Shown: positions 1 through 7,695 of the stretch, piece by piece
Numbering within the stretch: position 1 is the stretch's first letter
Layout of the letters: each line of letters starts with the position of its first letter
Source of the DNA: an uncultured Clostridia bacterium
GTDB lineage: Bacteria > Bacillota > Clostridia > Christensenellales > Aristaeellaceae
Reading direction: 5' to 3'
DNA length: 51,309 bases
Assembly: GCA_934615235.1 (NCBI GenBank)
Contig: CAKTTL010000008.1
Span: 1 to 51,309 of the forward strand
Notes under the pieces: model-generated
Database searches by the model: none
Told to the model about the DNA's origin: nothing
Seen by the model: the letters and a program-made list of their open reading frames with translations, nothing else
Translations under genes and position numbers: made by a program

Positions 1-1301
1 ACGCGCTCCACGCCGGGGGCGATCATGACGTTGCCCTTCGTCAGCCAGTTCATATCGTAGATGTTGGCGTAGCTCTGGATGGAGGAATCGCTGTCGGGAT
101 CGGCAAGGCCTGCGTTGCCCGCGCCGAACCAGTTGCACACGATGGTGCTGACCGTGCCCTCGCCGTCGTCATAGACGATCGCGGAGTTTTCAACGGCCAC
201 CTGATAGCCCTCGGGCAGATCGTCGAGCACCGGAAGGCTCGCAACGACTTCGCCGGTCTTCATATCCAGCGCCAGAAGATTGACCGTTTCCTGGTTATCG
301 GTGAACAGCACCAGGTCAGGCGTGAGGGTCGGGGAGCAGCCGCCGCCCCAGGCAAGGCCGCCGCCGGTGGTCTTGTCGCCTTCGCGGCTGACCTTCGCGC
401 CGGCGCTTTCATAGGGGGTCTTCCAGACCGCTTCGACGCCGTTGTTCGCGCGCAGCAGATAGCAGTTCTTGTTGGTGAGAATCACCGCGCCGTCCCGGGA
501 GGCGGCGATGCCGTTTTCCGCGCCTTCGCCGACGGGCAGGTCATAAACGTATACGGCGCTGGCCAGATCGACTTCTTCTCCGTTCAAAATCGCGTCGATC
601 GCCGTGCGGGCGATGTAACCGAGCACGCCCTGCTGTTCCCGTTCGGGGTAAATGCGGAAGCCGCCGGTGGCAAACCAGAGGTTGCCCTCATAGTCGAAAA
701 CGACGGAGAGCAGGTTCTGCTCCAGTTCCTTGCCAAGCGCCGTTTCGGCCGCCGCCTTGATGTCGATATCCAGCACCTTTTCAAATTCCGGCAGGACGTT
801 TCCCTCTTCGTCGGTCGCGCGCAGCATCAGAACATGGTTGTTGCTGGTCGGACAGACGATGCGGTTCTCGTTATCCAGATAGGTGTACGAGCTCTGAATC
901 ACGTATCCGCCGCCGTCATGCTGCTTGGGCGAGAAATAGCCCAACGTTTTGGTCTCTTCGGCGTTCAGGTCGCGGATGGCGATACCGCCCAGAAGCGGCA
1001 CGACCGCATGGCCGTAGCTGTCGAAGTAGATCGCAGGGGACGCGTTGGCGTTGGTGGTTTCATAGGAAACGTTGATTTCCGGATAGATGCTGACGGGCAG
1101 AACCTCGTCCGTGCTGTCGGTATTATAGCCGTCGTGATGAATGTTCGCGTCGCTTTTGGCCATATAGGGGTTCTCATCCACCCGTTTGGGCGCAAGCGCC
1201 TTCACGGGCAGCGCAGCGGCGCCGGCGGCAGCCGCGCTCAGGCACATCGCCGCAATCAGCGTCATCACGGCCGTCAGGCGAAGAAATCTTTTCTTTTTCA
1301 C
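1..1301 (-). CDS. Secreted PQQ-type beta-propeller protein, 3' end beyond window
   Basis: The open frame starts at GTG (1301) and runs off the left edge, giving at least 433 residues. The start is set by an AAGGAG site that overlaps the stop codon of the upstream gene. The N-terminus is a clear Sec signal (KKKR, then a hydrophobic run to about residue 30). The mature part repeats short beta-rich units around phrases such as 'YLDNENRIVCP', 'FDYEGNLWFATGG' and 'IAASRDGAVILTNKN', which look like blades of a quinoprotein/PQQ-like propeller. No catalytic motif or cell-wall anchor is visible in the part present. It is the second gene of an operon with the degenerate receiver protein (13-base gap), divergent from a LytTR/GHKL pair that probably controls it. 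The fold is inferred from pattern only and the function is unknown. Confidence 0.75.
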   Translation of the reverse strand, partial: MKKKRFLRLTAVMTLIAAMCLSAAAAGAAALPVKALAPKRVDENPYMAKSDANIHHDGYNTDSTDEVLPVSIYPEINVSYETTNANASPAIYFDSYGHAVVPLLGGIAIRDLNAEETKTLGYFSPKQHDGGGYVIQSSYTYLDNENRIVCPTSNNHVLMLRATDEEGNVLPEFEKVLDIDIKAAAETALGKELEQNLLSVVFDYEGNLWFATGGFRIYPEREQQGVLGYIARTAIDAILNGEEVDLASAVYVYDLPVGEGAENGIAASRDGAVILTNKNCYLLRANNGVEAVWKTPYESAGAKVSREGDKTTGGGLAWGGGCSPTLTPDLVLFTDNQETVNLLALDMKTGEVVASLPVLDDLPEGYQVAVENSAIVYDDGEGTVSTIVCNWFGAGNAGLADPDSDSSIQSYANIYDMNWLTKGNVMIAPGVER

Positions 1302-1314
1302 GTTCGTATCCTCC

Positions 1315-1713
1315 TTATCGTTGCATTCCGTTTGGAATCGTTCGGGCGTTTTTTCCCTCAAACCATACGTTCAGCCCCTGCTGAAAGCTCTCCGTGGTCA
1401 CAGGTTCCAAAATGAAGTATTCCACTCTCATCCGGAACGCCTGAAGCGAGAAATTCAGATCGCTGCACCAGATGATCGCGCACCCTGGACAAAGAGCGCG
1501 AAGATGTTCCGCGGCGTTCAAACCCGCCACGCCGGGCAATGCGATCACCGCGTTCGTCGGCGCAGCCTTCTGCACGCTTTCAAAGAACTGTTCCTGATTG
1601 CTGTAGCGTGCAATCTGCGGGTACAGCCCTTTCGCGCTGCAAAAGCTGGCGATTCGATCCGCGTATCTCTGTCCGTCCTCTTCCCTGTCTGCCAGCACGG
1701 CAATTCGATACAC
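1315..1713 (-). CDS. Stand-alone degenerate response-regulator receiver domain
   Basis: This 132-residue protein starts at GTG 1713, placed by AAAGGAG seven bases upstream. A longer open frame exists, but its extra part is only the shadow of the divergent gene. It aligns end to end with the receiver domain of the neighbouring LytTR regulator: 'NAVIALPGVAGLNAAEHL' matches the phosphorylation strand and 'AFRMRVEYFILEPV' matches the end of the domain. The key positions are changed. The phospho-acceptor Asp is Leu59, the acidic pair is Ala8-Asp9, and the conserved Lys is Glu103. There is no DNA-binding domain. It should not be phosphorylated in the usual way and may act by protein contact. It is translationally coupled to the secreted propeller gene downstream. 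Confidence 0.75.
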   Translation of the reverse strand: MYRIAVLADREEDGQRYADRIASFCSAKGLYPQIARYSNQEQFFESVQKAAPTNAVIALPGVAGLNAAEHLRALCPGCAIIWCSDLNFSLQAFRMRVEYFILEPVTTESFQQGLNVWFEGKNARTIPNGMQR

Positions 1714-1743
1714 AGCGCCCCTCCTTTCGCAATTCAGTTTTCC

Positions 1744-1765
1744 GGGTTTCAGTATATTGAAACCC
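1744..1765. promoter_or_regulatory. Palindrome over the -10 of the pseudo-receiver promoter
   Basis: GGGTTTCA and TGAAACCC are perfect 8-base arms around a 6-base centre. The palindrome covers the -10 box of the minus-strand promoter, a position expected for a repressor site. Confidence 0.5.
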
Positions 1766-1778
1766 AAACTTATTTCAA
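1751..1778 (-). promoter_or_regulatory. Sigma-A promoter of the pseudo-receiver/propeller operon
   Basis: On the minus strand TTGAAA (1778-1773) and TATACT (1756-1751) are separated by 16 bases, 38 bases before the GTG start. Confidence 0.6.
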
Positions 1779-1784
1779 GCGGTT

Positions 1785-1813
1785 TGGCACGAATGGGGCG
1801 ATAATGGCACGAA
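1785..1813 (-). promoter_or_regulatory. Direct repeats TGGCACGAA, likely activator site
   Basis: TGGCACGAA occurs at 1785-1793 and 1805-1813, a 20-base period. The repeats lie just upstream of the minus-strand -35. LytTR regulators typically bind two direct repeats about two helical turns apart, so the divergent LytTR gene is the natural candidate. The repeats are plain in the sequence. The binding protein is inferred. Confidence 0.5.
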
Positions 1814-1851
1814 AATCCCGTTTCAAAAGCCTGCCCGGTTTCGCGCCCATG

Positions 1852-1860
1852 TGGTATAAT
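1852..1860 (+). promoter_or_regulatory. Extended -10 promoter of the LytTR/GHKL operon
   Basis: TGGTATAAT is a perfect extended -10 (TG, one base, TATAAT). No good -35 is seen. The start codon lies about 50 bases downstream. Confidence 0.6.
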
Positions 1861-1907
1861 GGAGCGGAACCGTTTGGAGTCGTATAGAAGAAAGGAGCGC
1901 CTTGCGC

Positions 1908-2624
1908 ATGAGAATCGCGATTGTAGACGACGTGGCGGACGAACGGGCGCTTTTGCGCGGCCGGCTTGAAAAGGCGCTGAACCGCCGCAGCGTTCACGCA
2001 GATTTTTTTGAATACGGAAACGGAGCGGCTTTTCTCGCCGCCGCGGACGCGGAGCGCTTCTCCGTCGTCTTTCTGGATATCTACATGCCGGGCGCAAACG
2101 GGATTGAGGTTGCGAAGGCGCTTCGCGCGCTGGATGCGGACTGCCTGCTGATCTTCACCACGACCTCGACCGACCATGCGCTGGAAGGTTTTCAGGTGCG
2201 CGCGATGCACTATCTCGTCAAGCCCTTCGCCCAGGAGGATATCGACCGCCTGACGGACGAGCTTCTCGCCCGCATTCCGCAGCCGGACAAATTCATGACG
2301 ATTAAGGTAAACGGCAGCGATATCCGTCTGGCGTATCAGAATATCGTCTACGCGGAGCATTTTTCGCACATGATTCACATCCATACCCCGGCCGGGAAAA
2401 CGCTGGTCACCCGTCTGCCGTTTAAGGATTTCACCGCGCCGCTGCGGGAAGACCCCCGTTTCTTCGTCTGCAGCCGCGGCGTCATCGCCAATCTGGAGCA
2501 CGCCGCAGACTTTGACGACGCCGCTTTCCTCATGACCGACGGCAGCCGCGTGCTCGTCAGCCGGGAGCTGACAAAGTCCGCCCGGCAGGCGTTTATGGAA
2601 TATCTGCTGCAAAGGAGGCGCTGA
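1908..2624 (+). CDS. LytTR-family response regulator
   Basis: Cytoplasmic DNA-binding regulator of the AgrA/LytR type. Residues 1-120 form a receiver with Asp7-Asp8, phospho-acceptor Asp57 in 'VVFLDIYMPG' and the conserved Lys in 'LVKPF'. Residues from about 135 to the end form a LytTR domain ('YAEHFSHMIHIHT', 'FKDF', 'FFVCSRGVIANL'). I place the start at ATG 1908, ten bases after AAAGGAG. A TTG at 1902 would add two residues. The kinase gene begins four bases after its stop, so the two form a cognate pair. The likely target is the divergent operon, which carries 20-base-period direct repeats in its promoter region. Confidence 0.92.
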   Translation: MRIAIVDDVADERALLRGRLEKALNRRSVHADFFEYGNGAAFLAAADAERFSVVFLDIYMPGANGIEVAKALRALDADCLLIFTTTSTDHALEGFQVRAMHYLVKPFAQEDIDRLTDELLARIPQPDKFMTIKVNGSDIRLAYQNIVYAEHFSHMIHIHTPAGKTLVTRLPFKDFTAPLREDPRFFVCSRGVIANLEHAADFDDAAFLMTDGSRVLVSRELTKSARQAFMEYLLQRRR

Positions 2625-2628
2625 AACC

Positions 2629-3960
2629 ATGCCCGACGCGCTGCGCCCCATTCTGGAGCTTTCCGTTGTGCTTCCCGGGCTGCTGCTGGCGTATATTCCC
2701 GTCAAAACCTATTTGAAGCAGACGCCCGCGCGACTGCTTGGCTGGCTGCCGCCGCTGTTCGCGGCGCTTGCCGTCGGCGGCGGCCTCGCCTGCTGGCGGC
2801 TGCATGTTTCCACCGCGCCGGCGCAGGCGGTTCTGATTCTGGCCGCCATTGCGGCCTATATAAAAACGCTGCGCATCTCCCTCTGGAAATCCGCAACGGT
2901 CGCGCTGTCCGTCTGCGCGTTATTCGCCTGTCTCAACAGCCTGTCCCGCGGGCTGGACGCGGCCGTCGCCGTTCGTTCCCGCTGGACGGAGGACGAATTG
3001 TGGTTCTGCCTGCGGGCGGGGATAACCTACAACGCCATGTGCTGGCTCGTCGTGGCGCTTGCGTACGATCCCGCCTCTCATGTGGTGCGCAAAATGGTCG
3101 AGGATGAAAACTTTGCGCAGACCTGGTACGTTTTCTGGATCCTGCCGATCATTTTTATCGCGCTGAACCTTTTCATGATCCCGCAGAACCGGCAAAACCT
3201 GTATACGGGCCGAATCCTGCAGGGCTATATCGTAATCAGTCTCGTCCTGCTGCTGCTTCTTTCCTGTTTTTACGTCATTTTTCTCTGGATGGCAAACAGC
3301 CTGAACCGAAACGCCAAGCTGCAGCTTGAAAACCATTTTCTCTCCCTGCAGCGCGAGCGCTATGAAAACCTCAAAGCCTCCATTGAAGACGCGCGCCATG
3401 CCCGGCACGACATGCGCCACCACTTCAACCAGATTTCGTCGCTGCTTGAAGAGGGCGATTTGGAAAAGGCAAAAGCGTATGTAGCCAGAGCCGCCGGCAG
3501 AATCCCCGGCATGGATATGAGCTTTTGCGAAAACAGAGCCGCGGACAGCGTAATCGGCTATTACTGCGCCCTGGCAAGGCAGGAAAGCATCCCCTTCCAG
3601 GCGCAGGTCGATCTGCCCGAACAGCTGCCCGTGGACGAAATCGACATGTGCCTCGTGCTTTCCAATCTGCTGGAAAACGCGCTGGAAGCAAGCCTTCGAA
3701 CAGCCGCATCGCGGCGGCAAATCAGCTTGCAGGCCTATATGCACTCCCATCGCCTGCTGCTGATTCAGGTTGAAAACACGTTCGACGGAGAAATTCAGGA
3801 AAAGAGCGGCGTTTTGCAATCCTCCAAGCGGAAGGGAAGCGGCCTGGGCATTCAGTCCGTCCGCCGCATTGCCGAAAAAAGCGGCGGCGCGAGCTCGTTC
3901 GTTTATCAGGACGGCGTGTTTTGCGCGAAGGCGATGCTGCGCGGCGCGGCAGACGCATAA
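2629..3960 (+). CDS. GHKL-type sensor histidine kinase
   Basis: Membrane kinase of the AgrC/HK10 class, 443 residues. About six hydrophobic segments fill residues 5-225, followed by a helical linker. The phospho-acceptor motif is 'ARHDMRHHFNQ' with His260. The ATPase domain shows an N box in 'LSNLLENALEAS' and a G box in 'GSGLGIQSVRRI'. No extracellular sensor domain is seen, so the membrane part probably senses the ligand, as in peptide-sensing relatives. It partners the LytTR regulator just upstream (AAAGGAGG sits inside the end of that gene). No peptide precursor gene was found next to it. Confidence 0.9.
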   Translation: MPDALRPILELSVVLPGLLLAYIPVKTYLKQTPARLLGWLPPLFAALAVGGGLACWRLHVSTAPAQAVLILAAIAAYIKTLRISLWKSATVALSVCALFACLNSLSRGLDAAVAVRSRWTEDELWFCLRAGITYNAMCWLVVALAYDPASHVVRKMVEDENFAQTWYVFWILPIIFIALNLFMIPQNRQNLYTGRILQGYIVISLVLLLLLSCFYVIFLWMANSLNRNAKLQLENHFLSLQRERYENLKASIEDARHARHDMRHHFNQISSLLEEGDLEKAKAYVARAAGRIPGMDMSFCENRAADSVIGYYCALARQESIPFQAQVDLPEQLPVDEIDMCLVLSNLLENALEASLRTAASRRQISLQAYMHSHRLLLIQVENTFDGEIQEKSGVLQSSKRKGSGLGIQSVRRIAEKSGGASSFVYQDGVFCAKAMLRGAADA

Positions 3961-3989
3961 CGATATTCATTTTCAGCGCCTGCGCGCTG

Positions 3990-4031
3990 AAACAGCCGCG
4001 GAAGGCGCTGCTCCTCCCGCGGCTGTTTTGG
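3990..4031 (+). terminator. Intrinsic terminator after the GHKL kinase
   Basis: AAACAGCCGCGG (3990-4001) pairs with CCGCGGCTGTTT (4017-4028) and is followed by a short T-rich stretch. It lies between two convergent genes and may serve both. Confidence 0.7.
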
Positions 4032-4052
4032 TTGTCAAAAATATATCCCGTT

Positions 4053-5720
4053 TTACCGTTTCAGCGCAGTATAATTCTCCTTCACCGTCTTATAGGCCAG
4101 TTTCGGGCGGCGATACAGATCCACCACGCCCTTGTTATTCTGCGCTTTCGGCCGGCGCATTGCCCATTCGTCCGCCACGCGCACGTCCGCAAACTGCCAG
4201 ATGTACGTACCCGAGATACGCACTTTTGCGCACAGATCCTTCAGCTGCCTGTCGAGAATCTCCGCCTGGCGTTCCTCGCTCCATTTTGCCTTATAAAGCG
4301 GATCATGATACCCCGCAATGCCGCCCGCGCCAAATTCAGAGAAGAGGATCGGCTTATTCGCCGCGCCGTTTTCGTCCATCCACTGCAGCAGCTTATCGGC
4401 ATATGCCGCCGGATCTTCGTCCGTATACCAGAGCGGGTAGATATTAAACGACGCGATATCCACCAGATCCAGGCATACATCCTTGAAGAAGCGGCAGGAA
4501 GCGAAGGTCACGGGGCGGGTTGCATCGAGGCTGTGGATCAGGTCGATCACATGCCCGTACATGCTCCGGCCGAATTCCGTCTCGCTTTCGCATTCGTTCA
4601 GGGTTCCCCAGGTATAAATGCACGGATGGTTAAAGTGCTGCGTCACCATTTCCCGCGCGCTCGTACCGATCTGCTCCTTGAAAAGCGGCTTGCGCATGAT
4701 TTCGCCGGGAATCGCGCGGGAATGACACTCCTCCCATACGATTACGCCCAGTTCGTCGCAAAGATCCAGGAATCGCGGATCGTTGGGATAATGGCAGGTG
4801 CGGACGCTGTTCACGCCCATATCCAGCATCAGCTGCAAATCTTCCATCATCGAATTCACGCCGACGGCGCAGCCCTGACTGCCAAAATCTTCATGGCGGT
4901 TAAATCCTTTGACGAACACCTTCCGCCCGTTTATCAGCAGATCCTCTCCCCGCAGCGCTACAACGCGGAACCCGACGCGATCGATCAAATCGTCCACAGG
5001 CGCGCCGTCTCTCTCCAGCACGGCTCTCAGCTCATACAGACGCGCATCCCGCACGCCCCAGGGCGCTACGCCATGGCATTGCACATGTAGCTGCGCCTGC
5101 GCTTCTTCCCCGGCCTCCAGAGCCGGTATGTCCGCCTCCGCGCTGCCGCCGGCCACGCTGATTTTGATTACGGCAGCTTCGCTGCGCCGGATCGCCTTTA
5201 CCGTCACGTTCACTGCGGCTTCCCATTCGCCGCTCTCGGTTCGCTTCGACGTAAACGCCATGCGATCGATGTACGCCGCATGGATCAGTTCGACTGCCGC
5301 CGGCCGGGTAATTCCGCCATAGGAATAATAATCGTTTGGGATATGCAGCGTCGAAGCTTCCGAAAATCCGTTATCCACCAGCACAGTCAGCGTGTGCTCG
5401 CCCGCTTTTACATCCGGCACGGCGATACGGAAACCCGTAAACGCATCGTAATGATGTCCCACATGCTGCCCGTCCAGCAGCACGTCCGCCGTATGGCTCA
5501 CACCGCCGAAGCGCAAAAGCAGTCCGCCGTCTTCTTCCGTAACGAAGGTCTTCTCATAGCGCGCCTTGCCCCGATACTGCGTCAGCTGCGGAATCATTTC
5601 CCAGATCCCCGGCACAATCGCGGAGAATTCACGCTCCGTTCCATCCAGCGGCGTCAGCCGCCATACGCCCTCCAGCGTAATCGCCTTACGAAGTTTATGT
5701 TCAGCAAACAGTCTAAGCAT
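4053..5720 (-). CDS. GH2 beta-glucuronidase
   Basis: Family 2 glycoside hydrolase of 555 residues, with an N-terminal sugar-binding jelly roll, an immunoglobulin-like middle domain (about 165-265) and a TIM barrel. The acid/base is Glu376 in 'WGTLNECESE' and the nucleophile is Glu462 in 'ILFSEFGAGG'. The motif Asn528-x-Lys530 ('QNNKGVVD') matches the N-x-K pair that binds the glucuronate carboxylate in characterised beta-glucuronidases, which favours this activity over beta-galactosidase. There is no signal peptide, so it acts on imported substrate. It is the last gene of an importer operon, 31 bases after a permease. The substrate is therefore probably a glucuronic-acid-containing oligosaccharide or conjugate. 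Confidence 0.85.
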   Translation of the reverse strand: MLRLFAEHKLRKAITLEGVWRLTPLDGTEREFSAIVPGIWEMIPQLTQYRGKARYEKTFVTEEDGGLLLRFGGVSHTADVLLDGQHVGHHYDAFTGFRIAVPDVKAGEHTLTVLVDNGFSEASTLHIPNDYYSYGGITRPAAVELIHAAYIDRMAFTSKRTESGEWEAAVNVTVKAIRRSEAAVIKISVAGGSAEADIPALEAGEEAQAQLHVQCHGVAPWGVRDARLYELRAVLERDGAPVDDLIDRVGFRVVALRGEDLLINGRKVFVKGFNRHEDFGSQGCAVGVNSMMEDLQLMLDMGVNSVRTCHYPNDPRFLDLCDELGVIVWEECHSRAIPGEIMRKPLFKEQIGTSAREMVTQHFNHPCIYTWGTLNECESETEFGRSMYGHVIDLIHSLDATRPVTFASCRFFKDVCLDLVDIASFNIYPLWYTDEDPAAYADKLLQWMDENGAANKPILFSEFGAGGIAGYHDPLYKAKWSEERQAEILDRQLKDLCAKVRISGTYIWQFADVRVADEWAMRRPKAQNNKGVVDLYRRPKLAYKTVKENYTALKR

Positions 5721-5751
5721 GAAATAATCCCTCCTTTTATCTGTAATCTTT

Positions 5752-6678
5752 TCAGCCCTTCAGCGCGCCGACCATTACGCCCTTTGCAAAGAACCGCTGC
5801 AGGAAGGGATACAGCACCAGAATCGGCACACAGGAAATGACGATTAACGCGTACTTGATCGAATCGGCGTACTTCGCCAGTTCGCCTGCGTCCGTCGTCG
5901 AGGCGGCAAGCTCGGAGTTCTGATTGAGCAGCAGAATCTGCCGCAGCACCAGCTGCAGCGGATATTTCTTCGTGTTATGGATAAACAGCGAAGCGCGGAA
6001 CCAGGCGTTCCAATGTCCGACGGCGTAATACAGCACCATTACGGCCAGCGTCGCGCCGCTCAGCGGCAGGAAGACCCGCAGCAAAATCCGCACATGAGAC
6101 GCGCCGTCCAGCTGCGCGGCTTCCACCAGCGAATCCGGTACGGAGGAAAACGCGGAGCGCATGATTAAGAGGTTATAAGTATTGATTGATACGGGAACGA
6201 TAAGCGCCCACAGCGTATCCATCAGCCCAAGGCTCTGGATATTGAGATATTCAGGCACGATACCGCCGGAGAAATACATGGTGAAAAGAATCAGCATGGC
6301 GATGGGCCGTGAAAGAATCGCCCCTTTCAGCGCAAGGAAATATGCGCCCAGGCAGGTCAGCACCATGTTGAAGCACAGGCCGCCGATCAGGATGAGGAAC
6401 GTATTGGCAAAACCGCTGAGCACCAGCCGGTTGCGGAAAACCAGCTGATAACTGTACGTGTTGATTCTGCCGACAGGGAAAAGCAGCAGGCCGAAATTCC
6501 GCCCCAATATATCCGCCTCGGAGATAGAGGCGATCACCACATAATACATAGGGTAAACCGTAATAATGCAGATCAGAATCAGCAGAAGCGTGTTCACAAC
6601 GGTAAAAATGGAATACCCTACGCCCTCCTGGCGCAAACGGCTTTTGGCCGGCCGCGCGCGATGGTTCAAAGTCGTCAT
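5752..6678 (-). CDS. CUT1 sugar ABC permease (LplC/YtcP type)
   Basis: Inner-membrane permease of 308 residues with about six membrane segments. The cytoplasmic EAA loop reads 'EAAQLDGASHVRILL', and the C-terminus 'FFAKGVMVGALKG' is typical of the second permease in these importers. The start at ATG 6678 is chosen because AAGGAGG lies eight bases upstream and overlaps the stop of the other permease. A longer frame would run through that gene. No ATPase is encoded nearby, so a shared MsmX-like ATPase elsewhere is expected. Confidence 0.88.
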   Translation of the reverse strand: MTTLNHRARPAKSRLRQEGVGYSIFTVVNTLLLILICIITVYPMYYVVIASISEADILGRNFGLLLFPVGRINTYSYQLVFRNRLVLSGFANTFLILIGGLCFNMVLTCLGAYFLALKGAILSRPIAMLILFTMYFSGGIVPEYLNIQSLGLMDTLWALIVPVSINTYNLLIMRSAFSSVPDSLVEAAQLDGASHVRILLRVFLPLSGATLAVMVLYYAVGHWNAWFRASLFIHNTKKYPLQLVLRQILLLNQNSELAASTTDAGELAKYADSIKYALIVISCVPILVLYPFLQRFFAKGVMVGALKG

Positions 6679-6691
6679 AATGCGCACCTCC

Positions 6692-7624
6692 TTACCAAAT
6701 GCCGTAGCCGCTTGTTTTATTGCTGATGAAATTCGCCAATACAACCAGGGCGAAATTGATGACGGAATTAAACAGGCCGACCGCCGTGGAGAAGGAATAC
6801 TCCGCGTTAATAAGCCCGCGGCGGTATACGTAGCTGGAAATCACGTCCGCCGTTTCCATGGTATAATCGTTATAAAGCAGGATGATTTTCTCATGGCCGA
6901 CGCTCATGATCGACCCGACGCGCAGGATGAGCAGCAGCATAATCGTGCGCGTGATGCCGGGGATCGTCACATGAATGGTCTGCTGCCAGCGATTGGCGCC
7001 GTCGATGCGGGCGGCTTCATACAGTTCCATATCGATCGCGCCCAGCGCGGCGAGATAAATAATGCAGTTCCAGCCGGTTTCCTGCCAGATATCGGAGAGA
7101 ATATAAATCGGCACGAAAGCCGACGGGATATTGAGCAGGTTCTGACTGATATTTCCGTTGAAAAGGTTAATGAGCTGAACGATAAAGCCGTCTTTATCCA
7201 CAAACAGCGTAATCATGGAGCAGACGACGACAAGGGAAATAAAATGCGGCATGTAGGAAATCGTCTGCACGGTACGCTTGAAAATCTTGTTGTTCACCTC
7301 GTTGATCATCAGGGCGAAAACGATCGCGCAGGGAAAGGTAAACAGCAGGCCGCAGATTGAGATCGTCAGCGTATTGCGCAGCAGCCGCGCAAAATAGAAT
7401 GAGTTGAAAAAGGACGCAAAATACTTAAACCCGACCCATTTGCTCCCCCAGATGCCCAGGCGCGGCTTAAAATCCTTAAAAGCGATTACCGCGCCCAGAA
7501 TGGGCTTATAATGAAACAGGATATAATATACAATAACCGGTATCGCCAACAGATATGCGCCGCCGAAGCTTTTCAGATCTTTCGCAATGATCTTGCCGAT
7601 AGAATTCCGTCTTCCTTGCATCAT
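6692..7624 (-). CDS. CUT1 sugar ABC permease (LplB type)
   Basis: First permease of the importer, 310 residues with six predicted membrane segments. The EAA loop is 'EAARIDGANRWQQTI' and the ending 'SNKTSGYGIW' is typical of LplB-like proteins. Of several in-frame ATGs, 7624 is preferred because GGAGG lies eight bases upstream. It follows the binding-protein gene after a hairpin and is coupled to the second permease (13-base gap). Confidence 0.88.
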   Translation of the reverse strand: MMQGRRNSIGKIIAKDLKSFGGAYLLAIPVIVYYILFHYKPILGAVIAFKDFKPRLGIWGSKWVGFKYFASFFNSFYFARLLRNTLTISICGLLFTFPCAIVFALMINEVNNKIFKRTVQTISYMPHFISLVVVCSMITLFVDKDGFIVQLINLFNGNISQNLLNIPSAFVPIYILSDIWQETGWNCIIYLAALGAIDMELYEAARIDGANRWQQTIHVTIPGITRTIMLLLILRVGSIMSVGHEKIILLYNDYTMETADVISSYVYRRGLINAEYSFSTAVGLFNSVINFALVVLANFISNKTSGYGIW

Positions 7625-7650
7625 ACTACGTTCCTCCATCATGATAAGAA

Positions 7651-7682
7651 TCGGCGTGCAGAGCCGAAACCCCGCACGCCGA
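7651..7682 (-). promoter_or_regulatory. Intercistronic hairpin between binding protein and permease
   Basis: TCGGCGTGC (7651-7659) pairs with GCACGCCGA (7674-7682), and further wobble pairs shorten the loop. No long T-run follows in the direction of transcription, so it is more likely an mRNA stabiliser or partial terminator that raises binding-protein levels over permease levels. Confidence 0.6.
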
Positions 7683-7695
7683 AGGATGGACTAAA

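Noticed and set aside
1714..2097. N-terminal extension of the degenerate receiver frame
   Set aside because: It runs over the divergent promoter and into the LytTR gene. A GTG with a good ribosome site at 1713 explains the gene.
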